A model generated the notes under the pieces. The model did no database searches. It was not told the DNA's origin and saw only the letters and a program-made list of their open reading frames with translations. Shown here in pieces: positions 8,152 through 15,968 of a DNA stretch of 64,000 nucleotides; position 1 is the first letter of the stretch, and every line of letters starts with the position of its first letter. The position numbers were made by a program, and so were the translations under genes. The stretch lies in the NCBI GenBank assembly GCA_021199255.1, contig JAJQIK010000059.1, forward strand, positions 1 through 64,000. The letters run 5' to 3'. The stretch is from Clostridiales bacterium (GTDB lineage Bacteria; Bacillota; Clostridia; Lachnospirales; Lachnospiraceae).

Positions 8152-10029
8152 TTACGCTTTGGCACTCTTTGCGTCCGCGCTTTCGTTTCCGCTCCGCCCT
8201 GCAGCCGTTTCGCCCTCCAGATGTCGGATTTTTTCCGGCGGAAGCCACCTTTGCAGAATATCCGCCAGCCTTGCCAGTTCGATGGGCTTCGGCAGGAAAT
8301 CGTTCATGCCATTTTCCAGAAATTCCTCCTCCATTCCCTGTACCGCATTGGCGGACAGCGCCACAATCGGCAGTTGATCCGTATACTCGGCGCCAATGGC
8401 GCGGATAAGCCGAGCCGCCTCGATTCCGTCCATCTCCGGCATCATATGATCCATAAAGATCAGGTCATAGCGGATATTTTTGCGAATCATTTCTACACAG
8501 TCCCGTCCATTATCCACCAGATCCGGCGCAATGCCGAACTTCTTCAGCAGCCTCGAAGCGACCCGCAGATTGACCTTATTATCATCCACCACCAGAACCC
8601 TGGCGTCCGGAACGGTAAAGGCCACCGCAAAGGGCTTGGCCGGAGAGACTTTTCTGCCCTTTTTACTATACTCGCAGGGCGTCCCGTCGATCACCTTCTG
8701 CAAAATATCGAAGGTAAAGCAGCTTCCCTTGCCATATTCGCTCTCGACTTGTATCCTGCCGCCCATCCGTTCCACCAGTAATTTGGAAATGGAAAGACCC
8801 AGCCCGGTTCCCTCAATCCCTTTATTTTTCCTGGTATCCACCTGTTCAAAAGCGTCAAAAAGCCTGGATATATTTTCCGGCTTAATGCCAATGCCGGTGT
8901 CAATAATGCTGAAAACCAGCCGCCCCATCTCTTCCGTTTCCGGCTGCCATACCACCTTCAGGGTAATCGTTCCCTCATGGGTAAACTTCGTGGCGTTCCC
9001 CATAATATTAATCAGAATCTGTTTGACCCTGCCGATATCCCCATATAGCTTAGAGGGCACGCTGTCCTGTATCTGGGCGAGCAATCTAACCGGTTTATCC
9101 TTCACCCGCACCTCCATCATACTCATCACATCATGGATCATGGACGTAAAATAATATTCCTCGGAAATAATCGCCATCTTGCCGGATTCGATTTTGGAAA
9201 AATCCAGAATATCGTTGATAATGCTCAGCAGCCCTTCCCCGGAAGATTTGATGGTAGCGGCATATTCCTTTCCCTGATCCGACAGTTCTTCGTCCAGCAG
9301 CATATCGGTCATACCGCAGATGGCGTTCATAGGCGTCCTGATTTCATGGGACATATTGGCAAGGAAAGCGCTCTTCGCCTCGTTGGAAGCCTCCGCCGCG
9401 TGCATCAGCCGTTCCATTTCCTCCATATTGCGGCGGATCACCGCCGTATTGTCTATGGCAACCGCGGACAGCACGCCGCACCCCAGCAGATTACAGAGCA
9501 CATTAATCGACAGATTCATGCCCTGCAGGAAATAGCGCACTCCCGAATGTTCGATCTGGAACAACGGCGTATGGAACAGGGGCATTGCCTGCTCCAGCAG
9601 ATAAAACAGGCTGATCACAATAAAATGAATCGTGGGATGAAAATGAGCCCCTTTCTCATTCTGGCATTTTAAAATATAACTGGTCAGAAAGGTAAAGGGC
9701 ATAATAGCCAGACAGTAATGGGCAAACAACGTGTCGTCGCCCAGAAGATACACGGAGAGAAACGAGTAAATCAGCACTTCCGTTATAATAATATGATAAA
9801 CCAGCTTGATGCGGTTCCTTCTGGCATAAAAGAAAGCCGTCACATAGCAGAGCACACTGAGAATATTCAATCTGCTCAAAAACCGCTCCTGCGCAATCCA
9901 TAAAGTAATCCCCAACGTAATATGTATGACGCTCAGCATCACGGTACAAATCTGCAAAAACACATCATACTTCAGGATATAAATTTTCAAATTTCTCACA
10001 CGGTCACAAAGCGCTCTGAATCCGGCCAT
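8152..10029 (-). CDS. Membrane hybrid histidine kinase with one receiver
   Basis: Sensor kinase of 625 aa. Residues 20-195 hold about six hydrophobic segments with short loops and no large extracellular domain, so the signal is probably sensed in or near the membrane. A helical linker leads to the HisKA domain, with the phospho-acceptor His near residue 228 in ANMSHEIRTPMN. The HATPase domain follows (N box NIMGNATKF, G1 DTGIGI, F box FDAFEQVDT, G2 GTGLGLSI). A C-terminal receiver from about 485 has the DD pair in VLVVDDNKVN, the phospho-Asp in FMDHMMPEMDG, and Lys in PKPIE. No output domain or partner regulator is adjacent. The C-tail (about 25 aa) is polar and disordered-looking. The ligand is unknown. 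Confidence 0.88.
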   Translation of the reverse strand: MAGFRALCDRVRNLKIYILKYDVFLQICTVMLSVIHITLGITLWIAQERFLSRLNILSVLCYVTAFFYARRNRIKLVYHIIITEVLIYSFLSVYLLGDDTLFAHYCLAIMPFTFLTSYILKCQNEKGAHFHPTIHFIVISLFYLLEQAMPLFHTPLFQIEHSGVRYFLQGMNLSINVLCNLLGCGVLSAVAIDNTAVIRRNMEEMERLMHAAEASNEAKSAFLANMSHEIRTPMNAICGMTDMLLDEELSDQGKEYAATIKSSGEGLLSIINDILDFSKIESGKMAIISEEYYFTSMIHDVMSMMEVRVKDKPVRLLAQIQDSVPSKLYGDIGRVKQILINIMGNATKFTHEGTITLKVVWQPETEEMGRLVFSIIDTGIGIKPENISRLFDAFEQVDTRKNKGIEGTGLGLSISKLLVERMGGRIQVESEYGKGSCFTFDILQKVIDGTPCEYSKKGRKVSPAKPFAVAFTVPDARVLVVDDNKVNLRVASRLLKKFGIAPDLVDNGRDCVEMIRKNIRYDLIFMDHMMPEMDGIEAARLIRAIGAEYTDQLPIVALSANAVQGMEEEFLENGMNDFLPKPIELARLADILQRWLPPEKIRHLEGETAAGRSGNESADAKSAKA

Positions 10030-10147
10030 ATCTGTTCCTCACTGTCCATCGTAAGTCTATTGCATGGAAACCCATTATGACCATTCTACAATATTCTCCT
10101 GTAGAAACGCAAGCGATAATGACGACAGGCGCAGCCTCCGCAGGACT

Positions 10148-10582
10148 CTATATCACATAGCAATCCATTTTTTCATTTTCCCAATCCACCAAGTCCGCCA
10201 GCGTTACCCGATCCACCACATCGCTGACAGCCTGATTGAGCATCTGCCAGAGCTTCAGCGTGGCGCAGATGTCCTGCCGTTCACAGGCGTTCACCTCGTC
10301 CTCCAGGCACGCCACCGGCGCAAGGGAGCCCTCCGTCAGCCGCAGAATCATGCCTACCGTATACTGTCCCGGCTCCCTGGTCAGCCGATATCCGCCCTGG
10401 GGGCCTCTGATGCTCTTTACAAATCCGGCCTTATTTAACACCGAAATGATTTGTTCCAGATACTTGTCTGACAGCTCCTGTCTGGCCGCAATATCCTTAA
10501 TCCGAACCGGTTCCCCGGTATTGTGCTGCGCCAGGTCCAGCATCAGCCTGAGCGCGTATCTGCCTTTGGTTGAAATCTTCAT
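10148..10582 (-). CDS. Rrf2-family transcriptional regulator (IscR-like, three cysteines)
   Basis: DNA-binding repressor of 144 aa. The winged helix is typical: MKISTKGRYALRLMLDLA, then KDIAARQELSDKYLEQI, then SIRGPQGGYRL. Three Cys (ACLEDEVNACERQDICATL, spacing C-x7-C-x5-C) sit where IscR ligates a 2Fe-2S cluster, so Fe-S sensing is likely; cysteine metabolism control (CymR-like) is the alternative. It lies 62 bases downstream of nifU in the same orientation and is probably co-transcribed. In most clostridia the regulator comes first and nifS lies between. Here there is no nifS. Confidence 0.9.
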   Translation of the reverse strand: MKISTKGRYALRLMLDLAQHNTGEPVRIKDIAARQELSDKYLEQIISVLNKAGFVKSIRGPQGGYRLTREPGQYTVGMILRLTEGSLAPVACLEDEVNACERQDICATLKLWQMLNQAVSDVVDRVTLADLVDWENEKMDCYVI

Positions 10583-10644
10583 CCCTCTTCCGTTCTCCTT
10601 TTCCCGATTTACATGAAAGCTCCCTTTTTGTGCGATTGCTTTGC

Positions 10645-11082
10645 CTACAGGCTGTCGTACTCTGCAGATTCCTCAATATCCTCCACCGGCTCCTGTAACC
10701 CTTCGATGACAATCCCGTTTTTCCTGGCGTAATCCCACAAAGCGGCATGAATGGCCTCCTCCGCCAGAAGCGAACAGTGTACCTTGACCGGCGGCAGGCC
10801 GTCCAAGGCCTCCATTACCGCCTTATTAGTCACCTCCAGCGCCTCCTGCACTGTCTTACCCTTTACCAGTTCCGTGGCCATGGAGCTGGTGGCAATCGCT
10901 GCGCCGCAGCCAAAAGTTTTGAACTTCGCTTCCCGGATCACTCCCTGGTCGTCAATATCCAGATACATTCTCATGATATCGCCGCATTTCGCGTTGCCTA
11001 CCGTACCCACTCCGCTGGGTTCCTCTATCTCTCCCACATTTCTCGGATTACTGAAATGATCCATTACTTTATCACTATACAT
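10645..11082 (-). CDS. nifU: NifU/IscU-type Fe-S cluster scaffold
   Basis: Scaffold on which Fe-S clusters are assembled before transfer. The sequence opens with YSDKVMDHFSNPRNVGEI and has the three ligand Cys in NAKCGDIM, KTFGCGAAIATSS and KVHCSLLAEEAI. The Asp after the first Cys (CGD), needed for cluster release, is present. At 145 aa it has an acidic tail of about 15 residues beyond the IscU core. A strong ribosome site (GGGAGG) precedes the ATG. A cysteine desulfurase would be its partner but is not in this window. Confidence 0.95.
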   Translation of the reverse strand: MYSDKVMDHFSNPRNVGEIEEPSGVGTVGNAKCGDIMRMYLDIDDQGVIREAKFKTFGCGAAIATSSMATELVKGKTVQEALEVTNKAVMEALDGLPPVKVHCSLLAEEAIHAALWDYARKNGIVIEGLQEPVEDIEESAEYDSL

Positions 11083-11197
11083 CTTTTTCCTCCCTTTCTC
11101 CTGAATCCTCTACGCTGCACAGCCCTTTGCCGCCGCGTATCCTATTGCCCAAAGAAGCTCCTCTTTTCCTAGCTTGTAAATATGTTATATATGAATA

Positions 11198-11226
11198 TTT
11201 ATACTACGCTTTTTCTACTTTGTCAA
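11198..11226 (-). promoter_or_regulatory. Sigma-A promoter of nifU-rrf2
   Basis: TTGACA (11226-11221), a 17-base spacer and TATAAA (11203-11198): a near-consensus promoter. The AT-rich bases just downstream (around 11175-11197) would be the natural place for an Rrf2 operator, but I see no clean palindrome. Confidence 0.8.
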
Positions 11227-11264
11227 TGGCAGGAACAAATAGGGCGGTTTTTCCCCCTGCCTAT

Positions 11265-11291
11265 TAATAAAAAGGCGGAAAAGGACGATAT
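11265..11291 (+). promoter_or_regulatory. Candidate sigma-28 promoter of the DUF6033-like gene
   Basis: TAAT (11265-11268), 15 bases, then GACGATAT (11284-11291). Against the flagellar sigma consensus TAAA-N15-GCCGATAA this is 3 of 4 and 6 of 8. No sigma-A -35/-10 pair is visible in the same place on this strand. Confidence 0.35.
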
Positions 11292-11364
11292 AAATACCAG
11301 AAAGCGGTCTGGACAGTCCGCTGAAAGTAAACGGATTTACGAATCACGCTAAGGAGGGCGCATT

Positions 11365-12114
11365 ATGAGTAAAATAAACGGATACAGTGCATATCAGAAC
11401 AATTATTACAGCAATGCCGTACAAGCCAAAAAGAATCAGGAGAAAACCCGGAAATCCGATTTTTCCCAGAAGACGGCTGAAACCGGCAAAACAGAGAACA
11501 GCACCGTACAACTGAGCGACAAGGCCAAGGCGCTGCTGCAGGAATTAAAGAAGCAATACGGCAACATGGATTTTATTGTAGCAGACTACGATTCCGAGGA
11601 GGAGGCCGCTTCTTATCTGTCCCGCGGCACCAAGGAATACAGCGTGCTGATCGATCCTGAAGAGTTAGAGCGCATGGCGGAGGACGAAGAGGTAAAGAAC
11701 CAGAATCTCGCCCTGCTTGACGAGGCCGTAAGCAAGCTGGACGATCTGAAGGGACAGCTTGAAGAATCCGAGAACGGCGACCAGGTCGTGCAGATGGGCG
11801 TAGTGATCGGTCAGGACGGGGAGGTATCGTTCTTTGCTGAATTAGAGAAGGTCAGCGAACGCCAGAGGGATTTCATAGAACAGATTCGGGCGGAGAAAAA
11901 GGAAAATGCCGAAGAGCAGGAGCAGGAAGCCGAAGAGAGTCAGGCGTCCGCCCAGAAGCCGGATTCCTACAGCTTCGAAAAGAGCAAACGCACTACCGTC
12001 TACGCCAGCTCCACCGAGGAGCTCTTAGAGCAGATCGCGGCCGTCGACTGGGACGCCGTCAAAGAAGAGACCACTACCGCCATGCCGGGCGGACGCTTTG
12101 ATTGCAGCATCTAA
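11365..12114 (+). CDS. DUF6033-like protein, function unknown
   Basis: A 249-aa soluble, highly charged protein. The N-terminus (MSKINGYSAYQNNYYSNAVQ) is Tyr/Asn-rich and lacks a signal peptide. Residues 45-70 carry VQLSDKAKALLQELKKQYG, followed by a short alpha/beta core (MDFIVADYDSEEEAASYLSRG, YSVLIDPEELERMAEDE). A Glu/Gln-rich coiled-coil-like stretch (about 165-205) precedes a C-terminal tail. I believe this is the DUF6033 family of Lachnospiraceae, by memory of its layout and not by a search. The VQLSDKAK segment reminds me of flagellar and anti-sigma small proteins. It is monocistronic, has AAGGAGG before the ATG and a strong terminator, and its promoter looks sigma-28-like. The role is unknown. 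Confidence 0.75.
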   Translation: MSKINGYSAYQNNYYSNAVQAKKNQEKTRKSDFSQKTAETGKTENSTVQLSDKAKALLQELKKQYGNMDFIVADYDSEEEAASYLSRGTKEYSVLIDPEELERMAEDEEVKNQNLALLDEAVSKLDDLKGQLEESENGDQVVQMGVVIGQDGEVSFFAELEKVSERQRDFIEQIRAEKKENAEEQEQEAEESQASAQKPDSYSFEKSKRTTVYASSTEELLEQIAAVDWDAVKEETTTAMPGGRFDCSI

Positions 12115-12161
12115 GCCGGTAGTCCGTATACCGCGCCCTGATGATTACTGACAGAAGCATG

Positions 12162-12200
12162 AAAAGCGCAGGAGCCAAAACCGCTTTCCTGCGCTTTTTT
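12162..12200. terminator. Intrinsic terminator
   Basis: AAAAGCGCAGGA pairs with TCCTGCGCTTTT (loop of 13) and continues in T. It lies between the DUF6033-like gene and the convergent response regulator and can serve both. Confidence 0.88.
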
Positions 12201-12223
12201 ATATGCGCCCTGCGGCGCGCGTT

Positions 12224-12982
12224 TTATAACAAGCCCTTTCTTTTCTCAAAGAAATCGTTCACCGCCTGAACAATCTGCGCCGGTTCCATGGTTTTCAGCA
12301 GATATCCCTCCGGCTTCAGCGCCATGACCTTCATAACGCTTTCCTTATCTCCTTTACTGGTCAGGAAAATAACCGGTATATCCGCAAACTCATGCTCACT
12401 GCGAATCATCTCCAGCACCTGTTTGCCGTCCACCACCGGCATCTCGTAATCCAACAGCACCAGATCCGGCCGGTTCATGGCCAGATATTTAATCGCCATC
12501 GCCCCGGAATTAGCCAGGATAACCTGATATTGTTCCTCCAGCCACCCTTTTACATTGCGAAGCATGGCGCCGGAGTCGTCTACCACCAGAATTTTTTTCT
12601 TATTCCGGCTCCCATACTTTTTCTCATAATTCATAATAGCCTCCGCCGCCTCGCCCACGTTCACGGGACGCAGAAACTCCTGACGAATCAGATGCCTGGG
12701 GATCATTTTCGTCACGCCTTGGATTTCTTCGGGATCTCCGATGACAAAAATCGGAATATCCTCTTCCGCCGCTTTATCCTTAAGATAATTCAACGCCTGC
12801 TGCTGCTCTCCCAGCTTCTCATCCGTATACAGGATCAGGATACTGACCGGTTCCTCATTTCTGCTGATCAGATCGATATCCGCTTTCACAATGACAACCT
12901 TATAATCAGCCTGTTCAAACCTTTCCTTTAAGGACACCACCAAATAGCTTGATACCTCTGAAACGATCATAATATTCTGCAT
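12224..12982 (-). CDS. Response regulator with two receiver-like domains, no output domain
   Basis: About 252 aa. The N-terminal half (residues 1-115 from MQNIMIVSE) has the receiver fold pattern but lacks the acidic DD pair, so it is probably a degenerate receiver. The second half is a full receiver (ILVVDDSGAMLRN, phospho-Asp in VLLDYEMPVVDG, Thr in IFLTSKGD, Lys in GYLLKTM). There is no DNA-binding or enzymatic output. It is the last gene of the hybrid-kinase operon and overlaps the kinase end if the upstream ATG at 13015 is used; I prefer 12982 because a GGGGG ribosome site precedes it. A phosphorelay intermediate or protein-interaction output is likely. Confidence 0.82.
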   Translation of the reverse strand: MQNIMIVSEVSSYLVVSLKERFEQADYKVVIVKADIDLISRNEEPVSILILYTDEKLGEQQQALNYLKDKAAEEDIPIFVIGDPEEIQGVTKMIPRHLIRQEFLRPVNVGEAAEAIMNYEKKYGSRNKKKILVVDDSGAMLRNVKGWLEEQYQVILANSGAMAIKYLAMNRPDLVLLDYEMPVVDGKQVLEMIRSEHEFADIPVIFLTSKGDKESVMKVMALKPEGYLLKTMEPAQIVQAVNDFFEKRKGLL

Positions 12983-12999
12983 TCGTTTTACCCCCATTT

Positions 13000-15942
13000 C
13001 TATCTTATTATCCATTTTTCCAGTACCGCCAGCAGCTTGGGAAGCTCGATTGGCTTGGCCACATGGTCGTTCATTCCCGCTACCGACGCTTTCTGGATAT
13101 CATCTGAAAACGCGTCCGCGCTCATGGCGACGATCGGAAGCGTCTTGAAATCCTCCCGGGCAAAGGAGCGGATCTGTCTGGCAGCCTCATAGCCGTCCAT
13201 GACGGGCATCTGAATGTCCATAAACACCATATCATAGTAATACGGCGGCTTGCCGCGCAGTATATCCACCGCCTGTTGTCCATCCCGCGCCGTTTCCACC
13301 CCGATGCCAATATGACTCAGCAATTCCTCGGCAATCTCGATATTCAGGTCATTGTCGTCCACTACCAGAACCTTCTTTCCACTATAATCCAACTGCTCAA
13401 GTCGGTCAAGCTCCGAGTCCGGCATCTCCTCCTGCGGCGCTATGACAGATTTCAGTACGTAGACCAGACGGGATTTAAACAGCGGCTTGGCTATAAAAGC
13501 ATCTACACCCGCTTCCCTTGCCTCCTGCTCAATGGAAGACCAGTCATAGGCGGAAAGAATAATAATCGGAACGTCGCCGCCCAGTCTCCTGCGAATCTCC
13601 CTGGCAGTTTCCACACCGCATTTGCCGGGCATCTTCCAGTCCAGAATCACAACGGCGTACTCGTCGGCCTTTTCACGGGCCTCCTGCAGCCTTTCAAGCG
13701 CCGCGTCCCCGCTTAAGACGCCGTCGGCGTACATGCCGATACCGTTTAAGATTTCACAGGTGCTCTCACAGGCGTCCTGCTCGTCATCCGCCACCAGCAC
13801 GCGCAGCTCTCTCAGGCACTCCACATGCTCTTCTTCCACATTCTGAAGCTTTAGATATACCATAACCGTAAAGCGGGAGCCTTCTCCCGGCGTACTCTCA
13901 ATCTGGATATCCCCGTTCATCATGCGGACAATATTTCTGGCGATGGACATCCCCAGCCCCGTTCCCTCAATCCTGCGATTGTCCACATTCTCCGCCCGTG
14001 CAAAGGGCTCGAAAATCTTCTCCAAAAACTCCTTCTGCATACCGATTCCGGTATCCTCGAAAACAAATTCATAGCACCCGCTTCCCTGAATATGGGAAGG
14101 CCTTTCATTAATGCTGAAGGTAATGGCGCCGCCCTCCGGTGTGAACTTCACGGCGTTGCCCATGATATTTACAAAAACCTGCTGCAGCCGCAGCGGATCC
14201 CCAATCACATCTTCATGCACAATGTTGGCGACGCTGACCTTAAGCTGCTGCTTTTTCTCCTGCATCTGCGGGTGAATAATAGCCAGCAGGCTTTCCACCG
14301 CCTGGGATATTTGAAATTCCTCCACTGCCAGCGTCACTCTTCCGCTCTCGATCTTGGACATATCCAGCACATCATTGATCAGCGCCAGCAGATGACGGCT
14401 GGAAAGCGTGATTTTATTCAGGCAATCCGTCAGACGTTCTTTATCGTCGATGTTCATCGCAGCCACCGCTGTCATACCCATAATGGCATTCATCGGGGTA
14501 CGGATGTCATGGGACATATGGGAGAGGAAGTCGCTCTTGGCGTGGTTTGCCTCCTCCGCCGCCTCAAAGGCGTCCTTTAAGGCGATTCTGTTCCGAAGCT
14601 CCTCTTCCTTCAGCGCTGTCACATCCTGAATCGCCAGCAAAATATGCTTCGGGACATTATGCTCCCGCCTCATGCATAAAATGGACATATTTTCCCAGCG
14701 CTGGGTCTCTCTCTGTATCCGGTACTCATACTGTAAATAAGGAATATTCTGCTTCAGATGTTCCCGGATATAGTCCTTCGTAAGCACAAGGGACATATCC
14801 ACCCCTTCCTCTTCCCGGATATACCGCGGGCCAAAATAATCCACCAGATCTGTATATCTTCCCTCCGGCGGCAGCCCTTCCTCGATATTTTTCAAATATC
14901 CATAGGTATCCTTCTCCAGATCTACAATCACAAAACGGTCGAACAACTGCGTGGCGCCGCTGACAATCTGGGACATTTCCTGCTTTTCCAGTACCAGCTC
15001 CCTTTTCTGCTTCCATCTTGCCAGAAGCAGACATATAATATAGAGCACAAAGGCGGCGATCAGTTGTATTTCCAGTTCTACGCCCGCGGCGTTGGCCTCC
15101 TTGATCATGCTGTTGGTAACGGCGGAAGGAAAGGTCTGTATCAGCATCAGGTCACTGTCGGCAATCCCCGTCAGATAAGCGTTCCCCGTTCCCTGGGTAC
15201 CCGCGTACTGATAGCCATAGGAGCCATGCTCCGCAAAGGTCTGGCGAATCTGCTCATACTGCTCCTCGGACACCTTCATCGTATCCGGAAAAGTCACCAG
15301 CATATTCTCAGGCACGGTATCGGCGCCGCAGCTATAAACTACCGTGCCGTCACTTGTGCACATATAATTCTTAGCCTGGGTCCCGAAAAATTCCGTGGAG
15401 AGGATTTCATTCATTCTGTCCTCCCGGTAAATTCCATTGAGCACGCCGATAATCCTCCCCTGATAATACACGGGCGCGTAAAAGGTCATCAGCGTTTCAT
15501 TGGTAATTCTGGACTGGAAGGTCACGGCAGAACCGCTGTTACCCTTCATTCCTTCTATGTAATATTCCCGGTCTGACGCGTCCGACGTTTCTCCCGCGCC
15601 ATTGATATTCAGACCGTTCCGAGTCGTGTATTCCACATAGTCAAAAGAGGAACTATCCTGCATTTCCTGTAATTTTTCCAGCTTTACATCCGCCGATTCC
15701 AGGGAATCCCCATACAGATACGCCATGGTCACAATGCTGTCCGACGCGGCTGCCAGCATATCCTCGATCCGTCCGGCCACCTGCAGCGCAGCGTCCTCAA
15801 TATAATCCGCATTCTGCTGAACAATACGCTCGTTATTCACTTTGGTAAAATGAAAGAAAACAATCACAATAAACAGGCACACCACGCCTGCCAGAACCAT
15901 TTCCCTTATCCTCTGACGCTGCTCCTGATTCCCCGTCTGCAT
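13000..15942 (-). CDS. Hybrid histidine kinase with extracellular Cache-like sensor and two receivers
   Basis: A 980-aa membrane kinase. TM1 is near residues 16-32 and TM2 near 292-308. The 260 residues between form an extracytoplasmic double-Cache-like domain (REYYIEGMKG and YYQGRIIGVLNG are typical). A PAS-like stretch (330-445) precedes HisKA (His near 478 in SHMSHDIRTPMN) and HATPase (NIMGNAVKF, DTGIGM, GTGLGMSI). Two receivers follow: one with ILDWKMPGKCG, the last with FMDIQMPVMDGYEAA. It lies 26 bases after the 1181-aa kinase and just before the double-receiver protein, so the three form one operon. Cache domains usually bind small metabolites; the ligand here is unknown. Confidence 0.88.
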   Translation of the reverse strand: MQTGNQEQRQRIREMVLAGVVCLFIVIVFFHFTKVNNERIVQQNADYIEDAALQVAGRIEDMLAAASDSIVTMAYLYGDSLESADVKLEKLQEMQDSSSFDYVEYTTRNGLNINGAGETSDASDREYYIEGMKGNSGSAVTFQSRITNETLMTFYAPVYYQGRIIGVLNGIYREDRMNEILSTEFFGTQAKNYMCTSDGTVVYSCGADTVPENMLVTFPDTMKVSEEQYEQIRQTFAEHGSYGYQYAGTQGTGNAYLTGIADSDLMLIQTFPSAVTNSMIKEANAAGVELEIQLIAAFVLYIICLLLARWKQKRELVLEKQEMSQIVSGATQLFDRFVIVDLEKDTYGYLKNIEEGLPPEGRYTDLVDYFGPRYIREEEGVDMSLVLTKDYIREHLKQNIPYLQYEYRIQRETQRWENMSILCMRREHNVPKHILLAIQDVTALKEEELRNRIALKDAFEAAEEANHAKSDFLSHMSHDIRTPMNAIMGMTAVAAMNIDDKERLTDCLNKITLSSRHLLALINDVLDMSKIESGRVTLAVEEFQISQAVESLLAIIHPQMQEKKQQLKVSVANIVHEDVIGDPLRLQQVFVNIMGNAVKFTPEGGAITFSINERPSHIQGSGCYEFVFEDTGIGMQKEFLEKIFEPFARAENVDNRRIEGTGLGMSIARNIVRMMNGDIQIESTPGEGSRFTVMVYLKLQNVEEEHVECLRELRVLVADDEQDACESTCEILNGIGMYADGVLSGDAALERLQEAREKADEYAVVILDWKMPGKCGVETAREIRRRLGGDVPIIILSAYDWSSIEQEAREAGVDAFIAKPLFKSRLVYVLKSVIAPQEEMPDSELDRLEQLDYSGKKVLVVDDNDLNIEIAEELLSHIGIGVETARDGQQAVDILRGKPPYYYDMVFMDIQMPVMDGYEAARQIRSFAREDFKTLPIVAMSADAFSDDIQKASVAGMNDHVAKPIELPKLLAVLEKWIIR

Positions 15943-15968
15943 GCTCTATTCCTCACCTTCCCATACCT

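Noticed and set aside
8140-9672. Several + strand frames of 180-220 codons
   Set aside because: Shadows of the 625-aa hybrid kinase on the other strand.
14758-15576. 272-codon + strand frame
   Set aside because: Antisense to the Cache-domain kinase, His/Leu-rich shadow without a start signal.
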